Origin: Spirogloea muscicola
Taxonomy: Eukaryota; Streptophyta; Zygnematophyceae; Spirogloeales; Spirogloeaceae
DNA length: 55,327 nt
Reading direction: 5' to 3'
NCBI GenBank assembly: GCA_009602725.1
Contig: WELB01000342.1
Coordinates: 39,510-94,836, forward strand
The notes below the pieces were generated by a model. The model worked only from the letters and a program-made list of their open reading frames with translations. It ran no database searches and was not told the origin of the DNA. Shown one piece after another: positions 23,988-39,794 of the stretch. The position numbers and the translations under genes were made by a program. Positions within the stretch are counted from its first letter, which is position 1. The number at the start of each line of letters is the position of its first letter.

Positions 23988-25057
23988 GGCACTCGGGGCG
24001 ACGGCGACGGCGGGCGTGAGCGGCGCAAGCCCCGCGCAGCTGTCACCGAGCAGCTGTGAGGCAGCTGTGAGGACAAGGACTGCACCAGGAGACGGCGATA
24101 GCTGTGGTTGGCCAGCCCAGTAGAGGGAAGACCAGCTGGGAGGGTCAGCCGAACGAGGCGGGCTGGGAGGCAGAGAAAGTGGCGAGAGCGGTGGCGAGCT
24201 GCCGGCTGCTGTGCACAGCCACTGCATGGAGACAGTATGCGTGTGCACACTCGTGTTGCTACCACTGCAGCCGGCTACCTCTCTGGTGCAGGCGAACCAG
24301 CTAACGTCTCGGAACAGCATCAACTAGCACAACTTCCGATAGGAGCGGCACGTCCCAATGATTGAGACCAGGGAAAGACCACATGTGCAGCAAGCATTTC
24401 TCGGAAAGTTGTGCTGCTTCTCTTCCCAAGCAGGCTAGCGTGGCTGCTAAGCTCTATAGAGCGAATATGAGACTCAAATGAGAGGTTGTGCTTCACATGG
24501 AGCTCATGCACACGGGGCTGCAGCTTTGTCATAGCGATGTGTCCAATCACATGTCACAGTTTCTGTAGTCCTCGCCTTGCGGCCCCACCTTTGTAGATGA
24601 CCTTCTGTGCTCTTTGCGTACCCAGCTCCCCTCCATTCCTTTCTCCCTACTGAAAAGCAATGGGTGCTACAAGGATGTGGCTTTCACTTTATCACAAAGG
24701 GCACATTATGGTGAGCAAGTAATACTGTGTCACGTGCACTTTCACGTGCACTTTCACTTAGCTCTTGCACCGAATACCCCAGGACCAGACCAGCACTACT
24801 TTCTCGTCTGCAGAGCCCTTCTGCTACTTGCTCTGCCCCTCTCTACATCAGCCAGCACGTTCGCCACTTTGTAGTCTTCAGAGAGCAGACAGCAATGCCC
24901 ACCCAGACAAGGAAGCCAAGCTCTCTCCACGCTGTCTGACTGCATTGTACTACCGACTGCTGCAGCAGGGACTGCAGAGGGGCTGAAGCAAATGACTGAA
25001 GCTTGATCATTCTAGACAAACTAACGAGCTGGCTCTGAAGGCAGCACAATTTGACTG
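23988..25057. other. Spacer between CAX promoter and PPR gene 3' end
   Basis: No gene is seen. It should contain the CAX 5' flank and the 3' UTR of the RRM+PPR gene, both on the minus strand. A short direct repeat of CACGTGCACTTT occurs at about 24731-24755 and contains two CACGTG (G-box-like) hexamers; a regulatory role is only a guess. Confidence 0.4.
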
Positions 25058-28000
25058 CTATCTGGACAGTTGCAGCCACCTCGAGCCTTCAAAGGCGCCA
25101 CACCCCTCACTGTTACGCGTTTCCAATGCCCACTGGCACTGCTGTTTCAGCTCAACCAGCGGCGTACCAGGCAATGCAAGGTCGTCACCATCATGGCTTG
25201 GACTGGTAGGGTCTTCGTGTTGCTGAATGCAGCTTGCTCTGCTCCAATCTGCGGGCGCCACTGACACCAGGGCTTCGCTCAGCGGGCCTGGACGATGTTC
25301 AATGCGCCGGACGACCTTCAGCCAATGGCAAGCCGTCGCTTCATCGACGTGCAGGCCCTGCTCGATCATTTCTGCAGCTACACAAAGGAAACCGGCCTCG
25401 CCGCTGCCCCCCCTGCGGTACAATGCAAAGTGGATGCATAAGGTCTGGCCACCGCCTACTATTCACCCTCTCCGCAAAGAGATCTATGGCTGACAACAGC
25501 TGTAACTAGCATATAGCGAGCGTTGCATACAACTGGCAGCTGACCATCGGCTGCAGTGAAGAGGAGGACGTCATTCAAAACCAACCTGGTTACTGCAGCT
25601 CGTGAGAGCAGACAGGATAGCAGGCAATGGTAGACTGGCAGGTCACCTTGCAGCCCAGCCGCCTGCACAGCTTCAGAGAGTATTTACGCAAATGTCAAGC
25701 AGCAAATTCTTATCCAGCATCTGCTGCATCTGCATCTGCATCTGCATCTGCATCTGCATCTGCATCTGCTGCCAAGCAGACCACGCTGACAGCACCAGGC
25801 TGAGGAAAGCAGCAGACTACCTTCATTTTCTCATATGAAGCTAAGGCCTTCTCTGGGTGCAGCGCTGAAGCCCAGCCATGGATAAGTGTTGCAAATGTAG
25901 TCTGATTTGCGGGGACCTCTGCCGCTTCCATCTCAGCCATGACTTCTTCAGCCCTCTGTGGAAGAAAAGCACTGTCATGGTCAACTTGATTGGCTCGGAT
26001 TGATTGGTTGATGAGCGAGGGTCAAGGAGATGGATACTGCAATGTTGCGAAGGTATGCTCAGAAAAGCCGTGTGAGGGATCACACCTCCATATCGCCGGC
26101 CTTGCAGGCAGCATTGAGAAGAGAGGTATATGTGTGAACGTCTGGAGTCAGCTTGAAGTGCCTCATCTTGCTCATGGCTTCCTCGGCCTCCCAAACATCA
26201 CCCCGCAGTGCCCACCTACCACAGTACCCCAAATGGACTTCAGCATGAGCACTTTCTCTTGGCACCTGTTAAGCACAGCATGAGCACCCAAGTAATTGCT
26301 GCTACCCGTTGATGATGGTCGTGAAGATGCGCTCATTGGGACGTACGCCAGTCTCAACCATCTCGTCCAGCAACAAGCTAGCTGCCTGCAGCCTGCCAGC
26401 CCTGCAGTTTGCCTGCCCAATATAGTCCAAAGACACGTTCATTATCAGGTCTCTGGCACTGGCAGAAGTACAATGACCACCAAGACCGGTGTACTATTGT
26501 TCACTGTAAGCCTCTGCTAATGCACACGTATCAGTACGGGCAAGCCGGCTGAAAGATGTGAAGGTATGTTGAGCAAGCCAAAGCGTGACCTCACCTTGAT
26601 CAGAGCACCATAGAAAGTCACGTCAGCTTGCAAGCCTGCGGCCTTGACAGCCTCCAGACACTTGAAAGCTGACACATAGTCCCCACTGTCGGCATAACCG
26701 CAGAGCAGGATTGTGAAAGTGCGAATATTTGGTCGAAGACCTGCTTGCTTCATTTGCCGCATCACATCCTCTGCCTCATTCATCTGATGCCCACACAAAT
26801 ACACTCCGATAAGAATCTGAATGACCCTACAAGATTTGCGGCCCTTCTTCTGGGAGAGTCCTGAAGTACCTGGGCTCTGCAGGCGTGCCCGTTTATGATA
26901 ATGTTGAATGTCACATGGGAGGGCTGGCAGCCCGCGAGCCTCATCTTGTGAAGCCAAGACATGGCCCTCTCCATGTAGCCGCGCTGTACCATACTGCTCA
27001 AGATTCTGGAAAGAGAAACGCCTCTGGCACTTCAGCAAAAGAAGCGCTGGGGCAGTCAACAAGGTGCATTTAGACGTGCAGGACTGCAGTTGTAGAGCTC
27101 ACTGCAAATCGCATTCACAGGGCAGTGGGTGAAAGTGAGCTGACTGACGTTGTGTAGGTGCGGTAAGAGGGGCTGATGTTCCGCTGGCGCATGACAGACA
27201 GCAGCGCAATAGCGTGGTCAACATCGCCTTGATAGCATGCAGCACTGACGAGACTGTTGTACATCACCACGTCTGGCTCAACTCCCCAGGACACCTGCGC
27301 ATGCCGTCCAAGTTCACCACTTCTTGGCACCACTAAGTGCCAAAATATGGCCATCTAAGCAATCTGGTCGTCTCAGCTTTGAGGATTGCCATACAACAGC
27401 AAGCACGCACCATCTCACTGAACATGGAAAAGGCCTCGGTGGGGTTGCTCTTGGCAAAGCCAGCCAGGAGCATGGAGCAGATTCGCTGCTTTGGCTTTAT
27501 TCCTGCCATTACCATCTTCTCCAGCATCTGATGAGCAGCTTCCATGTCCCCCCTCTGCCAACCCAGCCAACCATGAGCCCCAAGGAACAATGAATCATGA
27601 TGAAGGTGCGCAGCCTGTAAGCTGGATACCTATCAGACAAAGCAATAAGCTCTGATACGACAGAGCAACTCCAGCATGAGACAGAACTGGTTGTCTACTG
27701 ACTGGGCTCCTCACATTGACGTGAAGGTTGATGAGGCACCCGTATGTTACGATGTTAAGCTCATAACCTGCTTGCTGCACCGTGAAGCACAACAGTTTCC
27801 TGATACTTCTCAGATTCTCAGATACAGATGACCCTGCCTAGTTGCCCATGCTCGTCGTCCTATGAGCTGCGCCACGCCCTCGATGCCCGGGCTTGCAGTG
27901 GTAGCAACAACCTTCCTACTGCAGTGACTGAAGCAATGAAGGATCTGGCAAGCATTGAGAATTGCCATATAGGTACACCAGGGATGAGATTGCATGGCAG

Positions 28001-30636
28001 TAGGCAATGAGGCCTCACCCCTCTTACCCCTTCTCCTGCCGTCCTCTCACACTCTCATTGATGCAAGAACCTTAAAGATTTCTCGGGATAATCACCAACG
28101 GCAAATGTGAAAGCTCAACACACTCGGCTGCTGTCTCTAAAGAGGAACCAATGACTCCCATACTGCAAGCAAGATGTGCACCTGTATCCGTGACAGTGTA
28201 AGGAGGCATTGATCAAGCTGCACGGCCTGTGCATAACCGTCCATGATTGCATTGTAAATGGCCAGCGGCGGATCCAGACCGTCCCATTGCATCTCTGCCA
28301 GCAGCTCTTCCGCCCTCCGCATGTTTCCACCTTTGCTGGCAGCAACCAAAAGAACAACGGAAAGGACCCCTCATGATAAGTGTGTGGCTAGACATGTGAA
28401 CCTGACGAGCTTGTTAAATTCTGCTGAACCTTCCATCTATTGCAGAACATAAGAGATCATATGAAGGGGACAGGAACAAATCGGCTGTGACAAACCATTG
28501 AACGGAGATGATATTGCTGTACAGCACTGCAGAGGGCCGGATGCCCTGTGCCTTCATCCGCAGGAACGTATTGTCAGCGGCCATCAGGTCATTGGCCCGT
28601 CCATGGGCAAGGATGAGGGTGGAGTACGTGGACTCCCGCAAAGCAAGGCCATCGTCAACCATGTCCCGAGCGCATGCCTCTGCCCCGCGCACATCCCCCG
28701 CCTTGGCATAGGCATGTACCAGTCTGTCGTCTCAGATGCATCAATAGCAACAGGCATTGCTCAACAAGCAGGCCAGATCCTTCAAGTGGATTCTGCATGG
28801 GGCAAGATCTTAACCCTGGTTCCTCAAGGTCCAGGTCAGCAACCATGTTAAGATTGGGATAGTTGGAAAGAGGTGCTGACGAGGTGTAGATGTAGGCATC
28901 AGGCTCGATTCCGCGAGCCCGCATGGCCTCGAAGTGGCTGCGTGCACTGTGCTTGTCCCCTTGGCGTGCTAGTGCCGTTACCAGCAACCCGTAGTCCCCT
29001 CGCACAGGCTGAAGACAGGCATGCCAGACGCGCACGATGCCCCGGGAAGGGTCTCATTTGGGCTGCCATCGTCATGTGGGCTGCCATGCCCAAGCCATTG
29101 GAGCTCTCAAGGGTGCCGCCAGCAGATTTATGTTGTAGCACGCCCACTGTGCACCTTCTTGATGCCCTTAAAGGCAGCGAGCACTGCACAGAGGTCTTTG
29201 GCGTCCTTCTCCAGAACAAGGCGGAAATGCTCAGCTTCACAGCTACGCCGCCTAGGAGCCAGTGGCCCCTGGCTGTCCTGCCCTCTTTCCTGAACGCTCC
29301 AAGCAACACATTCCTGCTCTATTTCAATATTGATGCTGAGCTTCAAGTTCTTGCTTTGCCAGTGCGTCAGCAAGTTGAGGTGCATAGCTCCACACGTGCC
29401 TGCTTCTGGCAGTAGTGAGAAGACGGTGCTACTTTGGTCCTTCACTTCCCTTCGTTAGTCTCCCTCCTACCATCTGCCTTGCCCCTATCTTCACATCATT
29501 ATCCCTCCAACTCTTATACGCTTGACATTTTTGTAAGACCAGTGGACAAGGGTGTCGAAACGCAGCTGGTGTGAGCCGTCCAGTTGAGATGCCCAGCCCA
29601 CTCTCCCGCCGACCGTCGTCCAGCATGACATAAATCTCCTTGTCCATAAACTGCTCCAATGAGCCCCACGACACAGAGCTGAGGCCTCATCTGTGAATGC
29701 CAGCAAATGTGTCGCTGTGCTTCTCTGTTGGCACGAGCCCAATGTGTAGGTACACTTCTGGCACAATGTATGTACAAGAGGGCGATGAGGAGCAGGAGTG
29801 CAGCGTGGAGCTTGGAGTGAGCAATGTGCAGACCTTTGTGCGGTCCAGCAGAAGCGCCCCCTCTGCGCTCGCCGCCGCTTGTTCGCCTGCCAGGACAGCA
29901 GACGAGCGCAAGCCCGTGCTCCAGCATGCAGGTTGGCTCAGGTTGTGAATCAATTTCTCAAAGACAGAGATGATAACCAGACTCTGGGCTGGACCCGCAA
30001 TTCCTGCAACCTCAAACCTCTGCATTGGAGTGTCGGATAGGATGTAGAAGGACAAGGAACTTCGACGCATCGTTTCAGTGAAGCCAGGCTGAAGGAGCCG
30101 GAGTCAGAGGGAAAGACCACACCGTCACGAGCACCAGCAAGGTGCGAGGCACTGCAGAATGCTACTGTGGGGCTAGCCAGAGCCGCACCAGCGAAGGTCG
30201 CGAAGCAGTAGCCCAGGTTGCGGCCCGAGCGGGCGCCGTCCCTCGCCAGCGCGACGTGCTGCAGCGGCCCACAGCGGCTAAGGTGCGCCCACACGTCCTC
30301 CTTGCGTGCCCGGAACGGCAGGTTGTGCACCACCACGCGGCCCAGCGGCGCCGATGGCGGCGGCGGCGGCGGCGACGGCGGGGGCTCCTGCAGCTGCGCA
30401 TCCCGGAGACGGAACGCCGCCACGGCGTCACGCGACGGCTGCGCAGCAAGTGGCTGCGGGGCTGCGTCTCGACCGCCGCCGCCGCCGTGGCGGGCGCGGC
30501 GGCGGCAGCCATGGCGCGCGGCTGGCTCGCGGCCGGCGAGGGGGTGCAGCTCCGACGGCCTGTTAGTGGGAGCCGAGGTGCTGCACCTGCCAACAGTGGC
30601 TCTGGAAGGCGCCGCGTTGACGGGCCCTAACCCCAC
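25058..30636 (-). CDS. PPR4: RRM + pentatricopeptide-repeat protein, PPR4-like
   Basis: In maize, PPR4 (Arabidopsis At5g04810) is a chloroplast RRM+PPR protein needed for rps12 trans-splicing. Here an RRM exon (to 30189; GRVVVHNLPF and GRNLGYCFATFA) is followed by a probable beta-4 exon near 29600-29670 (YVMLDDGRR) and a linker exon ending at 29155. PPR exons follow: 29008-28881, 28723-28496, 28335-28182, 27774-27715, 27554-27411, 27294-27149, 27005-26870, 26783-26595, 26412-26306, 26215-26086, 25955-25821, 25662-25586, 25412-25058. All PPR junctions agree in phase, and the joins recreate family motifs (IYTS|LVHAYAKAGD, NG|WALRGDVWEAEEA, AACKAGDME|RAEEVMAEM). The C-terminus keeps the post-PPR block (SCLLSRAAVTR, ACHWLKVVRRIE) of PPR4 relatives. 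The start codon and the first RRM junctions are not resolved, and no ATG opens the RRM frame; 30636 is the limit of the open frame. Confidence 0.88.
25726..25768. repeat. (GCATCT)7 microsatellite in PPR intron
   Basis: Seven tandem GCATCT hexamers lie in the intron between the exons ending at 25821 and starting at 25662 of the minus-strand PPR gene. On the coding strand this reads AGATGC repeats. Confidence 0.9.
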
Positions 30637-31130
30637 TGCGGACCATGCCTACTGACAGCCTGGTCACCTTCTCGCATACGGAAGTAGATAAGTGAGCTCA
30701 CAAAAAGGCGGCCGAGGGCTGTGACAAGCCAGTCCGATAAGAATGGATAAGGTTCGAAGGGGCCGGAAACCGCTGAAACACACAAGAGAGCAAGTACCAC
30801 CAGTAGAAGCTCATCCAAAACGAGGAAACAGCTCTCTCGATGTAAGGCGGTGGCTGTGAGGAAAGGAATGAACAGAGAGACAAGGCGCGCGTTGTGCATG
30901 ACAGGAAAGGGAGGCAAAAATGAAGCTAACACCCTGCTCAGGCAAAAGCTAGTCCCAGGAAGAAGCAGCGTTTGCAAAGGGGGCGAGGGCTGTGAATAGC
31001 CAGCCCTCGAACTGCTACACATGGTCCAACGTCCAAAGGAACACGTGGTTGTAAGCGAGGCAGCTAGTCCAAAGGGGGCGAAGGCTGTAAAAGCCAGCCC
31101 ACAAGAATGAGAAGCTCTTCCTAAAGGGGC
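30637..31130. repeat. Hairpin-tail modules between PPR4 and SufS genes
   Basis: Three reverse-orientation hairpin units occur near 30717-30738 (GGCTGTGACAAGCCAGTCC), 30990-31006 and 31080-31096. The first is followed by AAGAATGGATAAGGTTCGAAGGGGCC. A family-2 repeat lies between them (30840-30960). There is no gene. Confidence 0.75.
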
Positions 31131-31422
31131 AACTTTGCATGCACGGATGCCGGTGGTGAGTATCAGGCATCCTGCTTACTGCTTTCACCTGCCCACAATG
31201 CCAGCGAGCAAACACATGCAGCCCGAATCTCCATCCTGGGAACGGCCCTTGCAGGCTGCTGCAGGATTGACGCTCTCATATCTAAGCGAGCTCCTCTCCC
31301 TGGCCCTGCTGCTGCTGACTTTGCAAACGAGGATGCCTGACTTGGACTCCCACAATGTGCGCCGGCAAAAGCAGGTCACGGCACAAAAAGAGCACGACAC
31401 TATTGATTGCATCAGACGACAT

Positions 31423-34253
<2,831 letters not shown>

Positions 34254-34494
34254 NNNNNNNNNNNNNNNNNNNNNNNNNNNNNNNNNNNNNNNNNNNNNNN
34301 NNNNNNNNNNNNNNNNNNNNNNNNNNNNNNNNNNNNNNNNNNNNNNNNNNNNNNNNNNNNNNNNNNNNNNNNNNNNNNNNNNNNNNNNNNNNNNNNNNNN
34401 NNNNNNNNNNNNNNNNNNNNNNNNNNNNNNNNNNNNNNNNNNNNNNNNNNNNNNNNNNNNNNNNNNNNNNNNNNNNNNNNNNNNNNNNNNNNNN
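34254..34494. other. Assembly gap (241 N) in divergent promoter
   Basis: The gap sits between the divergent SufS and SHMT genes in a CCG-trinucleotide-rich stretch, which probably stopped the sequencing. The SufS start codon and the shared promoter are inside or beside it. Confidence 0.99.
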
Positions 34495-34698
34495 CGCTGC
34501 GCCGGGCGGGCCGCCGACCCGCCGGAGGCGGCGCTCGCTTCGCCGCCGCTGCCACTGGCGCTGCTGTCCTGGCTGCCGCTGTAGCGCTGCGGCAGCCGCA
34601 GCCCGCTGTCGGAGCGGCTGAGCACCGGAGCTCCGCCGGCGGCCAGGCTGGAGGAGCTGGTCGAGCTCGGCGCGGACCGCAAGCGGCGCAAGGGCGCC

Positions 34699-37085
34699 AT
34701 GGGCTCCCTGGGGCCAGGCCCGGGGCCGACGCCGGCGCTGCCGCTGCTGCCGCCAGGGCCTCCTGGTGCCGGCGTCGATGGAGGCGGCGGCGGCGCCACG
34801 CGAGCGACTCCGTCGCCGCCGAGCAAGGCAGACCCGCAGCAGCAGCGCGAGCGCGAGCGCGAGCGCCAGGCGACGGACCTCAAGAAATCCGCCAACAGCG
34901 CCTTTCAGACCGTCGAGCGGGCCGCCGCGGCCGCCACAGCAGCGCCGGCGCCGTCCCCGTCGCCGGCGGCAGTGGAGGCCGTGGCGGCGTGGGGCAACCG
35001 CGCCCTCGCGGTGGCGGACCCCGAGGTGTGGGACCTGATCGAGCAGGAGAAGAGCCGCCAGTGGGCCGGCATCGAGCTCATCGCGTCCGAGAACTTCTCG
35101 TCCCAGGTGGGCTCCCCGGACACGCCGTCATGGCGGAGTCGACGACTCTCAAGCTCGTCGCTCACTGTCACGCTCTCCTGGGCGCCTCTCCGACTTCCTG
35201 GACTCGTCTTTGGCATCCTCAGGCAGCATTCCTTGCTGGTGTTTCAGCATCTCACTCTTATCTCACTTTTGCCTGCTCTTATGCTCCATATCGTCTCATT
35301 TGTCTGCAGTTAACGGCTCAAATGCTTGCTTGCTTTGTCCCTGCGCCTGCAGGCGGTGCTGGAGGCGCTGGGCAGCCCGCTGACGAACAAGTACTCGGAG
35401 GGGATGGTGGGGGCGCGCTACTACGGCGGCAACGCCGTGATAGACAAGGTCGAGGCGTTGTGCCATGCTCGGGCGCTGGCGGCGTTCCGCCTCAGCAGCG
35501 ACCGGTGGGGCGTCAACGTGCAGCCCTACTCGTGTACGTCCGCCAACTTTGCGGTGTACACGGCGCTGCTGGCGCCAGGCGACCGCATCATGGGGCTCGA
35601 TCTGCCGAGCGGCGGGCACCTGAGCCATGGGTACTACACGCCGAGCGGCAAGCGCATCTCGTCGGCGTCCATATTCTTCGAGTCCCTGCCGTACAAAGTG
35701 AGCTCGCAGACTGGGTACATCGACTTTGAGCGCCTCGAGGAGAAGGCGCTCGAGTTCCGGCCGCGCCTGCTCATCTGCGGCGGCTCCGCATACCCCCGCG
35801 AGTGGGACTATGCACGCTTCCGCCAGATCGCAGACCGGTGCGGCGCTCTGCTCATGTGCGACATGGCCCACATCTCCGGCCTCGTCGCTGCCCAGGCGCG
35901 CCAACCTTGCCCCCCCTCCTTGTTGATCGTGACCTCCAGGCAATGTTCTCCCTGAGATCTTCTGCTATCGCAAGTCCCTGGACTGTGCCAAGTCGAGGTG
36001 CTTAAGTGGTGTATCTCTTTGCCGCTTGCAGGAGTGCCGCAGCCCGTTTGAGTTCTGCGACGTTGTGACGAGCACGACCCACAAGAGCTTGCGAGGCCCA
36101 CGCGCAGGCATGATCTTCTTCCGCCGCGGGCCGCGGCCGCCGCGCCGTCCCCACCACCACCTGCTTCTCCTCGCGTCCCCGCCGGCGGCAGCCTCCTCCC
36201 GCTCCCCGTCGGCTGAGGAGAACCAGCCCCACTATGACTATGAGGAGCGCATCAACTTTGCCATCTTCCCCTCCCTGCAGGGAGGCCCCCACAATCACCA
36301 CATCGCAGCGCTCGCAGTGGCGCTCAAGGAGGCCACCAGCGCACCGTACCGCTCGTACATGGCGCAGGTGCGGCGGAATGCTACGGCGCTGGCCAATGCA
36401 CTCATGCGCCGTGGCTGTCGCCTCGTCACAAATGGGACCGACAACCACCTCATGCTCTGGGACCTCCGCCCGCTGGGCCTCACTGGTGAGCAGATGCTTC
36501 AGGTAACAAGTCTATGCATTGTTGATGTGAAACGCGTGGCAAGATAGGCTCCTGCTGAGGCCGCTCAGCCTCGTCCGCCTGGTGCTGCTGCGTCGCAGGA
36601 AACCGATACGAGAAGGTCTGCGAGCTCTGCCACATCACCTTGAACAAGAATGCCGTCTTTGGGGACTCCACTGCCCTTGCTCCCGGCGGCGTGCGCTTAG
36701 GTCGTTGCTCGTGGCCCTCTTGTCTCTTGCTGCTCACTGTCACATATTTAGAGTAGGTTCAGAAGTTTGATGAGCTGATAGCAAGGCCAGCTCAGTCGCC
36801 AAAGCACTGTGAGCTTAGAGAGGTAGAGAAGCATGTGCAGGCACGGCAGCAATGACATCGCGGGGTTGCAACGAGGCGGACATGGAACGCATCGGGGAGT
36901 ACCTCGTGCGCGCTGCGCAGATCACGCAGCGCATCCTGCAGGAGCTCCCCAAGCTGCAACGCGAATTCGTGCGCCGCCTTGAGGCGTGCCCCGACCTGCT
37001 CGAGCTCCGTGCACAGGTGACCGCGTTCGCGCGATCACTTCCTATGCCCGGCTTTGATGCCGCCACCATGAAGTACCGAGATTAA
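34699..37085 (+). CDS. SHM: Serine hydroxymethyltransferase, plant SHM6/7 type
   Basis: This PLP enzyme interconverts serine and glycine with transfer of a one-carbon unit to tetrahydrofolate. Exons 34699-35106, 35353-35895, 36032-36485, 36599-36700 and 36841-37085 join to 583 aa, near the size of Arabidopsis SHM6/7. Motifs: [43 protein letters not shown] (the NFAV form is typical of SHM6/7), [39 protein letters not shown] (PLP lysine), [29 protein letters not shown] His/Pro/Ser-rich insert follows the PLP lysine. The N-terminal 90 residues are low complexity with an Arg-Glu repeat; 34699 is the only upstream in-frame ATG, but the 5' end borders the gap, so an earlier exon is possible. Intron 2 has a GC donor (CAG|GCGCGC). 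Location in the cell is unclear. Confidence 0.93.
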
Positions 37086-37553
37086 CTGGCTGCCAATCAC
37101 TCTTGTCTACGTCAACAATGCCACGTCCAGTCTTGCTGCCGAAGCAGTACCGTACGTAGAATCACACATTGCCTTCCTCCTTTCCTTTCCTTCATCACAT
37201 TAATTGGAGTACTGGGTCGCAAATGCCCCACTGGGCTCTTCCAGATTTTGTGTCTCACCTTGCTCTGAAATTTTTAGGAAGAGAATGCGCTTTTTAATGC
37301 CTGCCTGGCTGCCTGTACAGTAGCAAGTGCTGCCCGAGCCCCTCTGCTCATGCATAACAATAAGCACTTTTTGGCTTGCCGAGGAGCCTGCCACCTTGTC
37401 TCTGCAAGTCCATAATTTAGCATTCATTCACGCATTCAGCTATGAGTTAATGTGCTCGTTCAGCTTCTCTTGGCATCCAGCTTTGAATGCAATGCCGGTG
37501 CAAGGAGGCCGCTAGAGGGTGAAAATTTCTATCACAGCATGTGTCCTACAGAT
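37086..37553. other. Spacer between convergent SHMT and diphosphatase genes
   Basis: This is the 468-base 3' flank of both genes. No gene, repeat or structured RNA is evident. Confidence 0.5.
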
Positions 37554-39793
37554 TCAATGCCTGCCCAAGCCATCAGCAGTGAGGCCTGCAGCACTGAAGT
37601 GCATGCTAGTACTTGCCATGCGATCCACACCAGTAAGGACCAGCGCATCTTCGTACACATCCACGCGGCCATATGCGGATCTCCCTGGCGGGCACTCCAG
37701 GACCTGCAAAGGCATTGTCAGCAGCACCCTGAAGTGACGCCACAAGTACTACTACTGCGATGCTTGAGCTCCAATAAATTTGTGGCATTGTTGCCTTGCT
37801 AGAGCAGTAGCCTCACCGCCTCAAGAACACGGTGGTGAATGCCAGCTGCATCCACCGCATATCCGCCAGCGTGCGCGTGCCCCGCAAAGCAGGCCACCAC
37901 GCAGCCGTAGCGCTGCACCACCTCCATCACCTGTCAACCGCATCGCCAAATTCATGCGCTGAATATTTTGTGCAAGGTGAGGCAAAAGGCTGACGTTGTA
38001 GCCTCTGATCGTATCTGGCATTTGTTTGATCAAGTACAGGTGAAATAAGGCTCCATGGCACAGTTGGCTTGTCCAGTGACCTCCTCATAATTCCACAATA
38101 GCGTGGCAGGGCTGGTTGCCTTCTCCTCCATGGGCAGGTGCCCAAGTATAATCACCTTTGAACCCGCCGCTGCTGACTCCTGCCAAGGGGCACATTCAGC
38201 CCAGGCGACCCTGACACTGATAATCATGCCAAAGATGCATACATCCTGGTGTGACTGTCTTGAAGGTGATCATGGACTTAGACCACTTTGTTTTGTGGAG
38301 GAATTTACAAGTACCTGAAGCACTGAGTCCAGCCAGGCCAGCTGCCGCGCCCCTACGCCGCCACCAAACTTGACAAAACGCCTGCACATAGCGAGCAAAA
38401 GTCTATTGTGCTTTAGTACCTGGTACAATCATTGCACTTGCTTGAGGTGTCAGTGAGCCCACTTTGCCGTGTCCACCGGAGGCAGCAATCACCTGGCAGG
38501 TCCTATCAGGCCAGCTGGGCTATTCTTGTCTTTGTTGGGATTCCGTAAGCTCAGCAGGCGCTCTGCCTCCACCACATGTGGGTGAGCGGGTGGCCAGCCC
38601 AGCAGACTCACATCGTAACCATCCAGCACCACAAATCTATATAACATAACAGGACGACCACTTCAGCTCTCGGCATCTGTCAGGTAGTTCAGAGCTGCAT
38701 CTACAGGGAGATGCAGCTCTTGATTGTCCAAAAGGCTGCCGCATGACAGAAAATTAGGGTCTGAACTTATGTTGGGCCTGCAACGTTGATGGCAACTGCA
38801 CTATCTTCAACAACCTGAAGCCTGGGTGCGGGCAGAACTGGTAGAATGCTTGCCCAGGCTCCTCGCCTGGCGGGATGCCAAGCAGCTTCACCAGCTCCAT
38901 GCGTGGAAGATTGTAGAGGCAGTGATTACCTGCCCAAACAGAGATGCATGTTGCCTAGTGACTTGAGCACATGCAACTTTAGCACAAGAAGAAACAATAT
39001 CAACATTGCAAGTGCAACTCATCACCCTATTAGCACAGTACAATGCTGGCACCAGTCGTGGAGGACTTGCCGAGCATGTGATACACGGGTCCCCCTTGGA
39101 AACCTCGAAACTCTTCCAGCACCTGCCCGAGCAGTCGAGCTTATCAATGACAGGATCCTGTGAGCACAGCATGCATGTCTGCTGAGCCGTTCGCCCGCTG
39201 CTCTCAAGTCGAAGGGCAAGGAGGGGCGGTCTGCCGGGCCCCACCGCCTGCACTGCGTTGTGCGACCGCTCGCGCCGACAGAAGCCGTCGACAATGTCCC
39301 CAAGGTGTACGGCAAACGCCAGGTCCCCTGCCGCATTCCACGCGGCGACCGCCCTCCGCAAAGCTGCTGGCAGCACGGAGGCTCCTCAGGCCCTCCTGCT
39401 CGAGGCTGCTTGACTCGAGCGACATGCCATGTCCGCGGTCTAGCCTGTGGCAGCAAAGACCACACGAGGCAGCAGCAAGTACAGGCTCCCGACCTTCCAA
39501 GCTGTGGCGGTAGAAGCGCGGGACGCCGCCAAAGGAGAAGCCATTGTCGATATCGGCGTACCTGAATCAGATGGGCAGACCTCGAGCCCGATCAGGAGAG
39601 CGAGAGGCAAGAGCGAGCAGGCAGCTCTGAGCGCCACTAATATTGCCGTTCACTAAGGACGGTGTGACCACAGATAACAGCATTGACTCGTTCGTTGCGA
39701 TGCTGGGCTGGTGGGAGGAGCGCCGGCCCCCGCTCACTGGACGTCGGTGGCGACGGCGAAGGAGAGCAGCGGGCGCGGGCGGCCGTCCGGCGC
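37554..39793 (-). CDS. Mn-dependent ADP-ribose/CDP-alcohol diphosphatase, 5' end unresolved
   Basis: This is a calcineurin-like metallophosphoesterase related to vertebrate ADPRM and its plant counterparts; it hydrolyses ADP-ribose and CDP-alcohols. Exons: (unresolved)-39738, 39561-39494, 39363-39245, 39122-39071, 38929-38815, 38636-38493, 38381-38315, 38179-38081, 37930-37817, 37703-37554; all phases agree. Motifs: SFAVATDVQ|YADIDNG, GGVPRFYRHSLE, VHLGDIVDG, GGPVYHMLG|NHCLYNLPR, FVVLDGYDVSLLGWP, NPNKDKNSPAGL, RFVKFGGGVG, ILGHLPM, FAGHAHAGGY, IHHRVLEA|VLECPPG. The metal ligands of the fold (D, D, GNH, GH, GHxH) are all present. The intron after 39071 has a perfect GC donor (G|GCAAGT). A single N at 39794 breaks the first exon, so the start cannot be fixed. 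Confidence 0.9.
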
Positions 39794-39794
39794 N
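39794..39794. other. Single ambiguous base in first exon
   Basis: One N lies in the GC-rich first exon of the diphosphatase gene. It may hide an insertion or deletion, so the upstream reading frame is unknown. Confidence 0.99.

Noticed and set aside
26080-28723. Several separate small genes with PPR motifs
   Set aside because: Each open piece is one exon of a single minus-strand gene. The splice phases join them into continuous PPR motifs in the order expected for PPR4.
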